Positions 1 to 5,691 of a stretch of DNA of 6,389 bases are shown piece after piece (position 1 is the first letter of the stretch; every line of letters starts with the position of its first letter). The position numbers and the translations under genes were made by a program. The DNA comes from Candidatus Eisenbergiella stercorigallinarum (GTDB lineage: Bacteria; Bacillota; Clostridia; Lachnospirales; Lachnospiraceae): contig DWUW01000271.1 in the NCBI GenBank assembly GCA_019120525.1, positions 1 to 6,389 of the forward strand, in the 5' to 3' direction. The notes beneath the pieces were generated by a model, which saw only the letters and a list, made by a program, of their open reading frames with translations, was not told the DNA's origin and searched no databases.

Positions 1-378
1 CCTGTTTCCCTTTTCCCGCAGGATCTTCGTCAGCGCCCTGGTATCGATTCCCGCGATTCCGGGAACGTCATATTCCTTCAGATATTCCTGAATGCTGCAG
101 TCGGATCGGAAGTTGCTGGGCATTCTCGACAGCTCTCTCACGATAAAACCGTCCGGCCAGGGCCTTCGGGATTCACAGTCGTCCCTGCATACGCCGTAGT
201 TTCCGATCAGCGGATAGGTCATGCAGACAGCCTGTCCCGCGTAGGACGGATCCGTCAGCACTTCCAGATAACCGGCCATGGACGTGTTGAATACAATCTC
301 ACTGATTACCTCTTTGTCGGCCCCGATCGAAGTCCCTTCAAATACAGTGCCGTCTTCCAGTATCAAATATGCCTTCAT
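1..378 (-). CDS. carA: Carbamoyl-phosphate synthase small subunit, N-terminal part (runs off left edge)
   Basis: This is the first 126 residues of the glutamine-hydrolysing small subunit of carbamoyl-phosphate synthase, which passes ammonia from glutamine to CarB to make carbamoyl phosphate for pyrimidines and arginine in the cytoplasm. The visible part begins MKAYLILEDGTVFEG and contains FNTSMAGYLEVLTDPSYAGQ, TYPLIGNYG and GIAGIDTRALT, all hallmarks of the CarA N-terminal domain. The full protein is usually about 350-380 residues, so the class I glutamine amidotransferase domain with its catalytic Cys lies beyond the left edge. The ATG at 378 follows the ribosome binding site GGAAAGGAAG and sits about 22 nt after a predicted transcription start. 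No stop or frameshift appears in the visible part. carB would be expected further downstream, outside the window. Confidence 0.96.
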   Translation of the reverse strand, partial: MKAYLILEDGTVFEGTSIGADKEVISEIVFNTSMAGYLEVLTDPSYAGQAVCMTYPLIGNYGVCRDDCESRRPWPDGFIVRELSRMPSNFRSDCSIQEYLKEYDVPGIAGIDTRALTKILREKGNR

Positions 379-407
379 CTTTGCACTTCCTTTCCCATAA
401 TCGATTT

Positions 408-436
408 ATTGTATCACAAAAGGGAAGGGAGGGCAA
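408..436 (-). promoter_or_regulatory. Proximal carA promoter (sigma-A type, extended -10)
   Basis: On the minus strand a -35 TTGCCC (436-431) is separated by exactly 17 nt from a -10 TACAAT (413-408). The -10 is preceded by TG one base upstream, the extended -10 pattern. Transcription would start near 401, giving a leader of about 22 nt that holds little besides the carA ribosome binding site. The leader is too short for a riboswitch or attenuator, so any RNA-based control of carA would have to act on transcripts from further upstream. Confidence 0.6.
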
Positions 437-476
437 ATTCTTTTTTCGGCGATCCTGTTTCCCTTTTCCACAGTGC

Positions 477-542
477 AAAAGAAAAGACTGCTGTTTGGGA
501 AGGAACGCTGTAGTCAGCCTCCTTATGTACGGCAGTCTTTTC
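477..542 (-). terminator. Long hairpin with T-rich 3' flank, probable terminator upstream of carA
   Basis: Positions 481-491 (GAAAAGACTGC) are perfectly complementary to 532-542 (GCAGTCTTTTC), an 11-bp stem. Two further pairs follow past one imperfect position. Inside lies a second hairpin: AAGGA (500-504) with TCCTT (520-524), and GCTG (507-510) with CAGC (515-518) around a 4-base loop. Read on the minus strand, the 3' arm runs into TCTTTTCTTTT, so this resembles an intrinsic terminator, although the apical part is unusually long. It would end transcripts from the promoter at 802-830 before they reach the proximal carA promoter. The stem is nearly symmetric, so weak plus-strand activity is possible. 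A mobile palindromic repeat is an alternative reading. Confidence 0.5.
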
Positions 543-795
543 CAATTTCATGTTTTCGCTTTTGTACCTGCTTCCCAGGTCTCCGACAGCCCGGTTTTTT
601 CCAGGAAATCCTTCATCGTTCCGGCGCTCATCGCCGCCTGCGCGGCGGGTACGGCACTTCCTCCGTCCGCTCCCGCCTGGTTTCTTTTGCTGCATTGTTC
701 TGGAATCAAGCATAGAGCTTCTGAATGAAATGTCAGATTTGACAGATAGCGGAGAATCCGCCACTTGCCGAACGGCTTACAGAATTTTTATGCTT
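477..795 (-). ncRNA. Candidate short transcript or attenuated leader upstream of carA
   Basis: This 483-bp gap (379-861) holds no recognisable gene but has transcript-like architecture on the minus strand: a strong promoter (802-830), a predicted start near 795, and a terminator-like hairpin ending near 477. Near the 5' end are three small perfect hairpins: 767-776 (GCCG/CGGC), 749-761 (GCGGA/TCCGC) and 731-744 (TGTCA/TGACA). Further on, one frame is open from 787 to a TGA at 550-548 and ends ...MKDFLEKTGLSETWEAGTKAKT. It has no start with a good ribosome binding site. I recognise no T-box, PyrR site or known riboswitch core. It could be a small RNA, a short peptide gene, a decayed gene, or a distal carA leader gated by the terminator. 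Confidence 0.25.
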
Positions 796-801
796 TAATG
801 T

Positions 802-830
802 ATTTTATCATCCCGGTTATCAGGTTTCAA
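802..830 (-). promoter_or_regulatory. Distal promoter in the carA upstream gap (sigma-A type)
   Basis: On the minus strand TTGAAA (830-825) and TAAAAT (807-802) are separated by exactly 17 nt, close to the sigma-A consensus. The start would be near 795. It lies only about 30 bp beyond the stop codon of the PHP-domain gene and points at carA, more than 400 nt away, so it must serve something in the gap or give carA a long leader. Confidence 0.55.
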
Positions 831-837
831 TACCTGA
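820..837. promoter_or_regulatory. Inverted repeat covering a -35 box, possible operator
   Basis: TCAGGT (820-825) and ACCTGA (832-837) are perfect 6-bp inverted arms around a 6-base centre, 18 bp in all. The -35 hexamer of the distal promoter falls inside it. The size, symmetry and placement fit a dimeric repressor operator. It also lies just after the PHP gene stop, but no T-run follows on the minus strand, so a terminator is less likely. No regulator is encoded in the window to pair with it. Confidence 0.3.
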
Positions 838-861
838 ATTGCGCTTTCCCGCTTCCGCCCT

Positions 862-1605
862 CTATCTGTCCAGCCCGATGTGGGCAAGCAGCTTCTCCAC
901 GCCGGTATTCAGAACCAGCGTTTCGTCAAAATTGATTTCTGCAAGCAGCTTCCTCGCCTCTTCAAAGTTTCCAACCGCGGACGGGTCATGGGCATCGGAG
1001 CTGACGATCACGGGAACGCGCAGCCGTTCGCACAGGGCGAGCATGGTTTTATAATTCTGCACACAGTTCAGGCGGCTCTCCTTTTTCATAAGAGAGCTGT
1101 TGTTCACCTCCAGCGCCACCCGACATTCCCTGGCCGCAGGGACCAGCATCTCATAATCCAGCGGCGTGTGGTCGTCGTCCGGATGGGATACGAAGTGTAC
1201 TTTTTCATTGCGCATGCAGGCGATCAGGTTCTCCGTATTCTTCCGCCTCCCTTCATCCTGGTAGCAGTCCGGATGGATCCCCACAATGGCATAATCCAGT
1301 CTGTCAAGATACCTTTGTTCCAGAGAAAGCCTTCCCCCATTCAGGACATTGATCTCGCTTCCATGAATCACCCGTACCCCGTAAAGCGTCTTTGGTACCG
1401 AACGCAGATTCAGAAAATAGATGGGATCACAGGTGCCCGGCGTCCCGGGCGCGTGATCCGTGATCCCCAGAAGGGCAAAGCCTCTCTCCGCCGCTGCCTG
1501 CGCCATTTCCCGGATGGTTCCGTAGGCATGGCCGCTGGCCAGGCTGTGGGTGTGGATATCGAGAATATAAGGGGTCTCCTCAAAATTCGGTTTTCTTTCT
1601 ATCAT
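862..1605 (-). CDS. PHP-domain phosphatase, YcdX-like
   Basis: A metal-dependent phosphatase of the PHP superfamily, close in layout to E. coli YcdX (245 residues). From the ATG at 1605 it has 247 residues. Numbering from the longer GTG reading at 1653 (subtract 16 for the ATG start), the likely metal ligands are H34 and H36 in DIHTH, H42, D66-H67 in ITDH, E100 in HGSE, H127, H157, and D220/H222 in SSDAH. NNSS at 184-187 is also typical. All expected ligands are present, so it should be active, probably on small phosphorylated metabolites in the cytoplasm; the substrate cannot be read from sequence. The ATG is preferred because GAAGG precedes it at good spacing and the length then matches the family. 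The GTG overlaps the upstream stop but lacks a ribosome binding site. It follows the P-loop gene after 44 nt and is probably cotranscribed with it. Confidence 0.9.
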   Translation of the reverse strand: MIERKPNFEETPYILDIHTHSLASGHAYGTIREMAQAAAERGFALLGITDHAPGTPGTCDPIYFLNLRSVPKTLYGVRVIHGSEINVLNGGRLSLEQRYLDRLDYAIVGIHPDCYQDEGRRKNTENLIACMRNEKVHFVSHPDDDHTPLDYEMLVPAARECRVALEVNNSSLMKKESRLNCVQNYKTMLALCERLRVPVIVSSDAHDPSAVGNFEEARKLLAEINFDETLVLNTGVEKLLAHIGLDR

Positions 1606-1649
1606 AGTATCCTTCGCTTTCAAATCTCTCTCCCCATTCCTTTCCAGTC

Positions 1650-1991
1650 TCACTTCAGCTGAAAATGCCGCTCCACCAGCTCCAGTCCTTCCGCTTCTTC
1701 AGAACATCCCTCGATCCAGGAGGCATATTCCCGCGGCGTTCTGGAGACAAATTCCTGCCAGTCCTGACAGTTTTTCAGATACCACAGGTTCGGCTGATGA
1801 ACCTCGTCGATCAGGCCGGTCAGCTGATCGTGATAGTTCTCGCCGCAGCAGATCCCGCCGTATTTTTCCGCCAGAAGCTTTATCATCGTGGATTTTCCGG
1901 CATAGGCGGTTCCATTGATAAAATAGATATTCTGAAAAAGGGCTTTCAGAATATTGGCCGACAATTCTATGTTTTCTCCGTTTGGTTTCAT
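1650..1991 (-). CDS. Short P-loop NTPase/kinase-like protein, apparently internally deleted
   Basis: 113 residues with a clear Walker A motif, GTAYAGKST (residues 27-35), after a hydrophobic strand NIYFIN. This is the usual start of a P-loop nucleotide kinase-like fold. Beyond the motif come GGICCGENYHDQL and QPNLWYLKNCQDWQEF, then the chain ends abruptly in EGLELVERHFQLK. No Walker B strand, lid or base-binding region is visible, and 113 residues is too short for a complete domain. From memory, clostridial relatives are around 200 residues or more and end in a similar short helix, so I infer an in-frame loss of the centre near residue 100. The ATG at 1991 has a good ribosome binding site (AGGAG, 6 nt away). 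Whether the product still binds nucleotide is unknown, and the substrate of the family is not known to me. Confidence 0.7.
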   Translation of the reverse strand: MKPNGENIELSANILKALFQNIYFINGTAYAGKSTMIKLLAEKYGGICCGENYHDQLTGLIDEVHQPNLWYLKNCQDWQEFVSRTPREYASWIEGCSEEAEGLELVERHFQLK

Positions 1992-2019
1992 TCTCTTCTC
2001 CTGAGAACTGTTTATGACG

Positions 2020-2043
2020 GTCAGGCTCCCTACGGAGCCTGAC
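2020..2043. terminator. Perfect 10-bp hairpin overlapping the dipeptidase stop codon
   Basis: GTCAGGCTCC (2020-2029) and GGAGCCTGAC (2034-2043) pair perfectly around a 4-base loop. On the minus strand the stem starts at the last base of the dipeptidase TAG stop, with no gap. No T-run follows (CGTCATAAAC), so it is not a canonical intrinsic terminator. It may protect the mRNA 3' end, cause partial termination before the P-loop gene 29 nt further on, or belong to a dispersed palindromic repeat. Confidence 0.45.
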
Positions 2044-3527
2044 TACGCATCCGACCGGGAATAAGCGTTCTTCATCTGCCCGCTCAGCTCATACAGCACC
2101 TTGTTCAGCGTGTCGGCCATCTCTTTTTTCACCATATCCGCAACAGCCCGGTTCGCCTCCTGCCGGAGCGTCTTCCTGACAGCCGCATCTGCCTCTTTTT
2201 CCAGAAGCGCGTCATACCGGTTTAAGAGCTCATGGCTCTTTGCCGCCACACGCTCCTGGACGCGTTCCACATGGATCAGGGACCTGCTGTAGGAGGCGTC
2301 CGCCATGGCCGCGATCATGCGGCTGGTCCAGTAAAAATTGTCCGTGGATACCTCAGCCGTGGTGTTCGCCAGATACTCCGGCGTTTCCTCCACGTCCGCA
2401 TAGAAGGGAACCATCACGTTGAAGGCGTTGGAGGCAAAGGCCAGCCATTCCACAGCGCCGCAGCCTGCGGGCTTTCCCGGACGCATCTGGATCAGGGCGC
2501 AGAAATCCGTCCGGTTGACGCCGATGGAACGATACGCTCCCCGCATGGAATGCTCGCCGTAGGAGGCGTAAGGATCATAGGGCGTTCCCTGAAAATGGGA
2601 GGAAAGCAGGTATTTCACATCCTCCACGGTGATCTTTTTCTCCGGCACCATGCACCAGGGAATGTCGTCGGAAACGGGCGTATAGCGGGCGTCCGGCCCG
2701 TCCCATTTACAGGTATGAGGATTCAGATACCGCTCCATGAACCAGGCGCGGGGCGTGTTGTACACATGATCCGCGTCGTCATGGCTGCCGAAGGCATCCC
2801 GGGGATTCAGAACGCCGTCCTGAGACAGGTCCAGGTGATGGGCGTCGATGAACTCCTTCAGATCCGCGGAGCACATATGCGTTTTCTGCGCGCCAAATGC
2901 ATCCTCCAGGTCGAAGCTGTCGATGCCGAGCTGATTGGGCATTACCACGTAGGCCTCGTCCGGCACCCGTCTGGCCATCCAGTGATGGCCGCCGATGGTC
3001 TCCAGCCACCAGATCTCGTCCGGATCCTGAAAGGCGATGCCGTTCATTTCATAGGTGCCGTACTGCTCCAGCAGGCTCCCCAGCCGCTTCACGCCTTCTC
3101 TTGCGCTGCGTATGTAGGGAAGCACCAGGCAGACGATATCCTCCTCCCCGATGCCGCCGGGCGCCTCTTCTTTTCCCTCCTCCGCAGGCTGATAGACCAC
3201 CAGCGGGTCAGCTCCGAGCACCCGGGGATTGGAGGTGATCGTCTCCGTGGCCGTCATCCCCACGCCCGCCTCATTGACGCCGCTGGCGGCCCAGATTCCC
3301 TCTCCCTCCAGGGCGTTCGGCACCGCGGTATAGCGCATGGGATTTTCGGGAAGCTCCACCTTCACATGGGAGATCACCGACTGGTAAATCTTCGGCTGTT
3401 CTTCGGGCTTTACCACCACGAATTTCTTCGGGGTAAAATGTCCCGCGCCCGAATCATCGTTTCTCGCGATCATCGTCGATCCGTCACAGGACGCTTTTTT
3501 TCCTACCAGTATTGTTGTACAGGGCAT
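2043..3527 (-). CDS. C69-family dipeptidase (PepD type)
   Basis: An Ntn-hydrolase dipeptidase of peptidase family C69 (related to lactobacillal PepD), 494 residues, close to the family length. The N-terminus MPCTTILVGKKASCDGSTMIARNDDS matches the family opening: Cys3 is the expected nucleophile, and R22-N23-D24-D25 correspond to the conserved RNxD stretch near the active site. Further family-like segments include EGEGIWAASGVNEAGVGMTATET (about 74-96), EIWWLETIGGHHWMARRVPDE (about 171-191) and PFYADVEETPEY. No signal peptide is present, so it probably cleaves dipeptides in the cytoplasm for amino-acid supply. The ATG at 3527 follows a strong ribosome binding site (TGGAGG, 6 nt away). It is preceded by a 223-bp leader region with a folded element and followed by a stop-overlapping hairpin. 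The physiological substrates cannot be read from sequence. Confidence 0.93.
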   Translation of the reverse strand: MPCTTILVGKKASCDGSTMIARNDDSGAGHFTPKKFVVVKPEEQPKIYQSVISHVKVELPENPMRYTAVPNALEGEGIWAASGVNEAGVGMTATETITSNPRVLGADPLVVYQPAEEGKEEAPGGIGEEDIVCLVLPYIRSAREGVKRLGSLLEQYGTYEMNGIAFQDPDEIWWLETIGGHHWMARRVPDEAYVVMPNQLGIDSFDLEDAFGAQKTHMCSADLKEFIDAHHLDLSQDGVLNPRDAFGSHDDADHVYNTPRAWFMERYLNPHTCKWDGPDARYTPVSDDIPWCMVPEKKITVEDVKYLLSSHFQGTPYDPYASYGEHSMRGAYRSIGVNRTDFCALIQMRPGKPAGCGAVEWLAFASNAFNVMVPFYADVEETPEYLANTTAEVSTDNFYWTSRMIAAMADASYSRSLIHVERVQERVAAKSHELLNRYDALLEKEADAAVRKTLRQEANRAVADMVKKEMADTLNKVLYELSGQMKNAYSRSDA

Positions 3528-3543
3528 GGTTTTCCTCCATTCC

Positions 3544-3612
3544 GGGAGCAGCGCAAAACCAGTGTTTTGCTGAAACTAACGTTTCGCCGAAGCTTTGCCT
3601 TGTTACGCTCCC
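3544..3612. other. 69-nt multi-hairpin element in the dipeptidase leader
   Basis: The outer arms GGGAGC (3544-3549) and GCTCCC (3607-3612) are complementary and enclose two perfect hairpins: GCAAAAC/GTTTTGC (3553-3559 with 3564-3570, 4-base loop) and GAAAC/GTTTC (3572-3576 with 3581-3585, 4-base loop). A weak third, GC-TTCG-GC, is possible on the minus strand. The element ends only a few bases before the dipeptidase ribosome binding site. It could be a cis-acting RNA fold controlling translation, or a dispersed intergenic palindromic repeat. On the plus strand it is followed by CCCTTTTGTATTTT, so it could also stop antisense transcription. I do not recognise it as a named riboswitch. Confidence 0.45.
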
Positions 3613-3713
3613 TTTTGTATTTTACTTTTTCTGTCCAAACAGTATTATCCCTTTTCAAACACATCGCAATAAATATTCTGCGTATTGTTTGTCAGGATTG
3701 TAAATTTATTTTC

Positions 3714-3742
3714 ATCATACCAGATCTTTCGTTTCCTGGCGA
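3714..3742 (-). promoter_or_regulatory. Weak candidate promoter for the dipeptidase gene
   Basis: On the minus strand TATGAT (3719-3714) is preceded by TG one base upstream, an extended -10. The hexamer 17 nt further upstream, TCGCCA, is a poor -35. Transcription would start near 3707 and give a leader of about 180 nt containing the multi-hairpin element. No better pair was found in 3528-3750. Read-through from the ATPase gene is the alternative. Confidence 0.25.
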
Positions 3743-3750
3743 TCCAACTT

Positions 3751-5037
3751 CTACAGATTTTCCACCGCGTAAAGCGGCAGATTCAGCAGCCAGTCCTGCT
3801 GTCTGTAATTCGCCATAGAAATACGGACCGCGTACCGGGGATGATATTTCTCACAGTATGCCCGCAGGCTCTTCGCTCTTAAATTTTCTTCCGCTTTTAC
3901 CTCAACCGGAACCACTTCTCCTTCCTTCTGTATCAGAAAATCAATTTCCGTATGGGAAGAGGACGAAAAATAGTACGGAGTATACCCGGTTTCCGCAACG
4001 AGCTGCTGATATACGTACTGCTCCGTCAGCGCGCCCTTAAATTCTGTAAATAATTCGTTTCCTTCCAGAATGGAACGGGCGTCCAGCTCGCTCATGGCCC
4101 CCAGAAGTCCCACATCCAGCAGGAAAAGCTTAAACGCGGAGAAATCCACATATGCCTTCAGCGGCACCGCCGGTTTTTCCACCCGATAAACCTTTCCCAC
4201 AAGCCCGCAGTCCAGCAGCCATTCGATTGCCAGTTCAAAATCCTTCGCCCGTGCCCCCTGTCTGATCTGACCGAAGAAAAATTTCCGGTTCTCCTTCGCC
4301 AGCTGAATGGGAACAGAATTCCACACCATTCTCAGCCTTGCAAGCTCTGTATCCGGCGTATGCTTACTGAAATCACTTTCATACAGATTGAGAATCTGCT
4401 TCTGAATCTCCCGGACAGCAGTGATATCTCCGTTTTCCGCATAATCGTTCACAGCCTCCGGCATTCCGCCGATAAAATAATACAGCTTCAGCCAGTGAAT
4501 ATATTTATCCGCAAAAACATTTATGGCAGCATGATCTTTTTCCGAAAGAAGCTCTGCCAGCGCCGCCTCTCCCATCGCCTCCAGGAATTCATGAAAGGAC
4601 ATGGGATACATATCCATGGTTTCCACCTTACCGACCGGGAAAGAAACTCCCGAATGGATTGCCACGCCCAACAGGGAGCCGGCGGCGATCACCGTATACT
4701 CCGGCGCGTTCTCGCAGAAATACTTTAACGAAGAGATCGCTTTGGGAGCTTCCTGTACCTCATCAAACAGGATCAGTGTTTTTTCCGGCTCCATCCGGAT
4801 TCCCGTTTCAATATTGATCATACGCAGGATCCGTGCCACATCGTAATCCTCGTCAAAAATATGCCTCATCCGCGCGTCGCTGTCAAAATTGATGTAGGCC
4901 ACATTCTGAAAACAGCTTCGCCCAAACTCCTTCATCAGCCAGGTCTTTCCGACCTGCCTCGCTCCCCTCAGGATCAGCGGCTTTCGATTCCTTTTATTCT
5001 TCCACTCTACGAGCTTCTTCATCGCCGTGCGCTGCAT
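3751..5037 (-). CDS. AAA-type ATPase with C-terminal DUF4143 / nuclease-like domain
   Basis: 428 residues, the usual size for this family (AAA_14 plus DUF4143). The N-terminal ATPase has Walker A GARQVGKT (25-32), Walker B LILFDEVQE (88-96, D92/E93) and a sensor-like AAGSLLG (118-124). The family hallmark YFIGGMPEAV lies at 187-196. The C-terminal part carries E339 in KGALTEQYVYQQL, then EIDFLI (364-369, D366) and VPVEVKAEE (E379, K381), which match the E...D...ExK pattern of PD-(D/E)XK nucleases. The family's function is not established; genomes often hold several copies, and defence or mobile-element roles have been suggested. The ATG at 5037 has a good ribosome binding site (GGGAGG, 6 nt away). 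The gene is probably transcribed alone from the repeat-containing promoter at 5069-5096. Confidence 0.93.
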   Translation of the reverse strand: MQRTAMKKLVEWKNKRNRKPLILRGARQVGKTWLMKEFGRSCFQNVAYINFDSDARMRHIFDEDYDVARILRMINIETGIRMEPEKTLILFDEVQEAPKAISSLKYFCENAPEYTVIAAGSLLGVAIHSGVSFPVGKVETMDMYPMSFHEFLEAMGEAALAELLSEKDHAAINVFADKYIHWLKLYYFIGGMPEAVNDYAENGDITAVREIQKQILNLYESDFSKHTPDTELARLRMVWNSVPIQLAKENRKFFFGQIRQGARAKDFELAIEWLLDCGLVGKVYRVEKPAVPLKAYVDFSAFKLFLLDVGLLGAMSELDARSILEGNELFTEFKGALTEQYVYQQLVAETGYTPYYFSSSSHTEIDFLIQKEGEVVPVEVKAEENLRAKSLRAYCEKYHPRYAVRISMANYRQQDWLLNLPLYAVENL

Positions 5038-5068
5038 GGAATCCCTCCCTTCCGGATGTATGATTTTA

Positions 5069-5096
5069 TTATTACATTTTTCTGAAGGAATATCAA
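5069..5096 (-). promoter_or_regulatory. Predicted ATPase-gene promoter with a direct repeat in its spacer
   Basis: On the minus strand TTGATA (5096-5091) and TAATAA (5074-5069) are 16 nt apart, and transcription would start near 5062, about 25 nt before the ATG. The spacer is occupied by the first copy of the 33-bp-period repeat, which also overlaps the -35. A protein bound to that repeat would block RNA polymerase. Confidence 0.4.
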
Positions 5097-5160
5097 TCCA
5101 TTGTATGCATTTTTATGAAGGAATATCCCGTTCTTTATCACACTTTTCTGAAGGAAACAG
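5075..5160. repeat. Three direct repeats with exact 33-bp period upstream of the ATPase gene
   Basis: On the plus strand the copies are at 5075-5094 (CATTTTTCTGAAGGAATATC), 5108-5127 (one mismatch: CATTTTTATGAAGGAATATC) and 5141-5160 (CACTTTTCTGAAGGAAACAG). The shared core is TTTT-C/A-TGAAGGAA. Copies start exactly 33 bp apart, close to three helical turns, so bound proteins would sit on about the same face of the DNA. The 13-bp stretches between copies are unrelated. The array lies between the acetyltransferase stop and the ATPase start, with its first copy inside the predicted promoter, which suggests operators. On the plus strand the same repeat reads as an 11-residue peptide repeat (HFxEG), but that frame looks non-coding. 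The unit and gap are too short for a CRISPR array. Confidence 0.75.
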
Positions 5161-5191
5161 GTTCTTCATGCCCTGGTTTACCGAAGCAGCC

Positions 5192-5662
5192 TCATGCGTC
5201 CTTTCCCGCATGATCCTTTTCTGGCAGCGCCCTTCTGTATATTTTCTGCATCCTCCCCCAGGGCGCCATTTTCTCATCGATCACCTGAAAACCGTATTTC
5301 TCATACAGGTTCTCATGATCGCTGACCAGGTACACCTCCGAAAATCCGACCTCCTTCAGATATTCCGACGCAAAGTCGATCATCCTCTGACTCAGACGCT
5401 TTCCCCGGTACTCCTCCCCCACAAACAGCATCCCGATGTAGGGCGTATAGGACACATCCGGGATGCAGTCGGTTCCGGAGACCGTGCAATAGCCTGCGAC
5501 GCGTCCCTGATCCTCCGCGAGGATCACCCGCTCCCAGCCGGTAAAATGCTTCTGTCTCATCTCCTCCGCCAGGGTCTTACCCGCTCCCCAGGAGCAATGT
5601 TCGGCGTAGTCCGCCACTGCGTTCCATTCGGCGTCTGATGCCGTCAGTTTTTTGAACTCCAT
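5192..5662 (-). CDS. GNAT-family N-acetyltransferase
   Basis: A 156-residue GCN5-related acetyltransferase that would move an acetyl group from acetyl-CoA to an amine; the substrate is unknown. Counting from the in-frame ATG four codons upstream, the acetyl-CoA binding loop is EEYRGKRLSQRM (87-98), after the strand YIGMLFVG. The family C-terminal signature is NLYEKYGFQVIDE (122-134). No signal peptide or membrane segment is present. The ATG at 5662 is preferred over the one at 5674 because GGAGG sits 5 nt before it, and that GGAGG would be coding sequence under the longer reading. The gene begins about 30 bp from the decayed plus-strand acetyltransferase, so its promoter must lie in or next to that remnant; I found no convincing one. 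No terminator hairpin follows it. Confidence 0.88.
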   Translation of the reverse strand: MEFKKLTASDAEWNAVADYAEHCSWGAGKTLAEEMRQKHFTGWERVILAEDQGRVAGYCTVSGTDCIPDVSYTPYIGMLFVGEEYRGKRLSQRMIDFASEYLKEVGFSEVYLVSDHENLYEKYGFQVIDEKMAPWGRMQKIYRRALPEKDHAGKDA

Positions 5663-5691
5663 CTTTTCCTCCATACTGAATCATCGTAAAG

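Noticed and set aside
414..764. Minus-strand 116-codon frame starting at a GTG in the carA upstream gap
   Set aside because: No ribosome binding site, a basic low-complexity translation, and it runs through the terminator-like hairpin and the proximal carA promoter.
379..861. T-box, PyrR-binding leader or known riboswitch upstream of carA
   Set aside because: I looked for the T-box AGGGTGGNACCGCG motif, a PyrR binding loop and common riboswitch cores and found none.
1606..1653. GTG start of the PHP gene, overlapping the P-loop stop as GTGA
   Set aside because: No ribosome binding site precedes the GTG, whereas the ATG at 1605 has GAAGG at good spacing and gives the family length.
880..1662. 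Plus-strand open frame of 260 codons opposite the PHP phosphatase gene
   Set aside because: The opposite strand encodes a complete metal-binding PHP protein; the plus frame has no recognisable domain and is its antisense shadow.
2232..3818. Plus-strand open frame of 528 codons opposite the dipeptidase gene
   Set aside because: Its length follows from the codon composition of the dipeptidase gene. The translation is rich in His, Arg and Gly with no motif, and it crosses the intergenic folded element.
5075..5160. CRISPR-like array
   Set aside because: Only three copies of 20 bp with 13-bp gaps, too short for spacers, with diverged third copy and no cas genes.
5027..5638. Plus-strand open frame with 11-residue HFxEG repeats
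   Set aside because: The peptide repeat is only the 33-bp DNA repeat read in one frame. The rest is antisense to the ATPase start and the acetyltransferase, and no ribosome binding site was seen.
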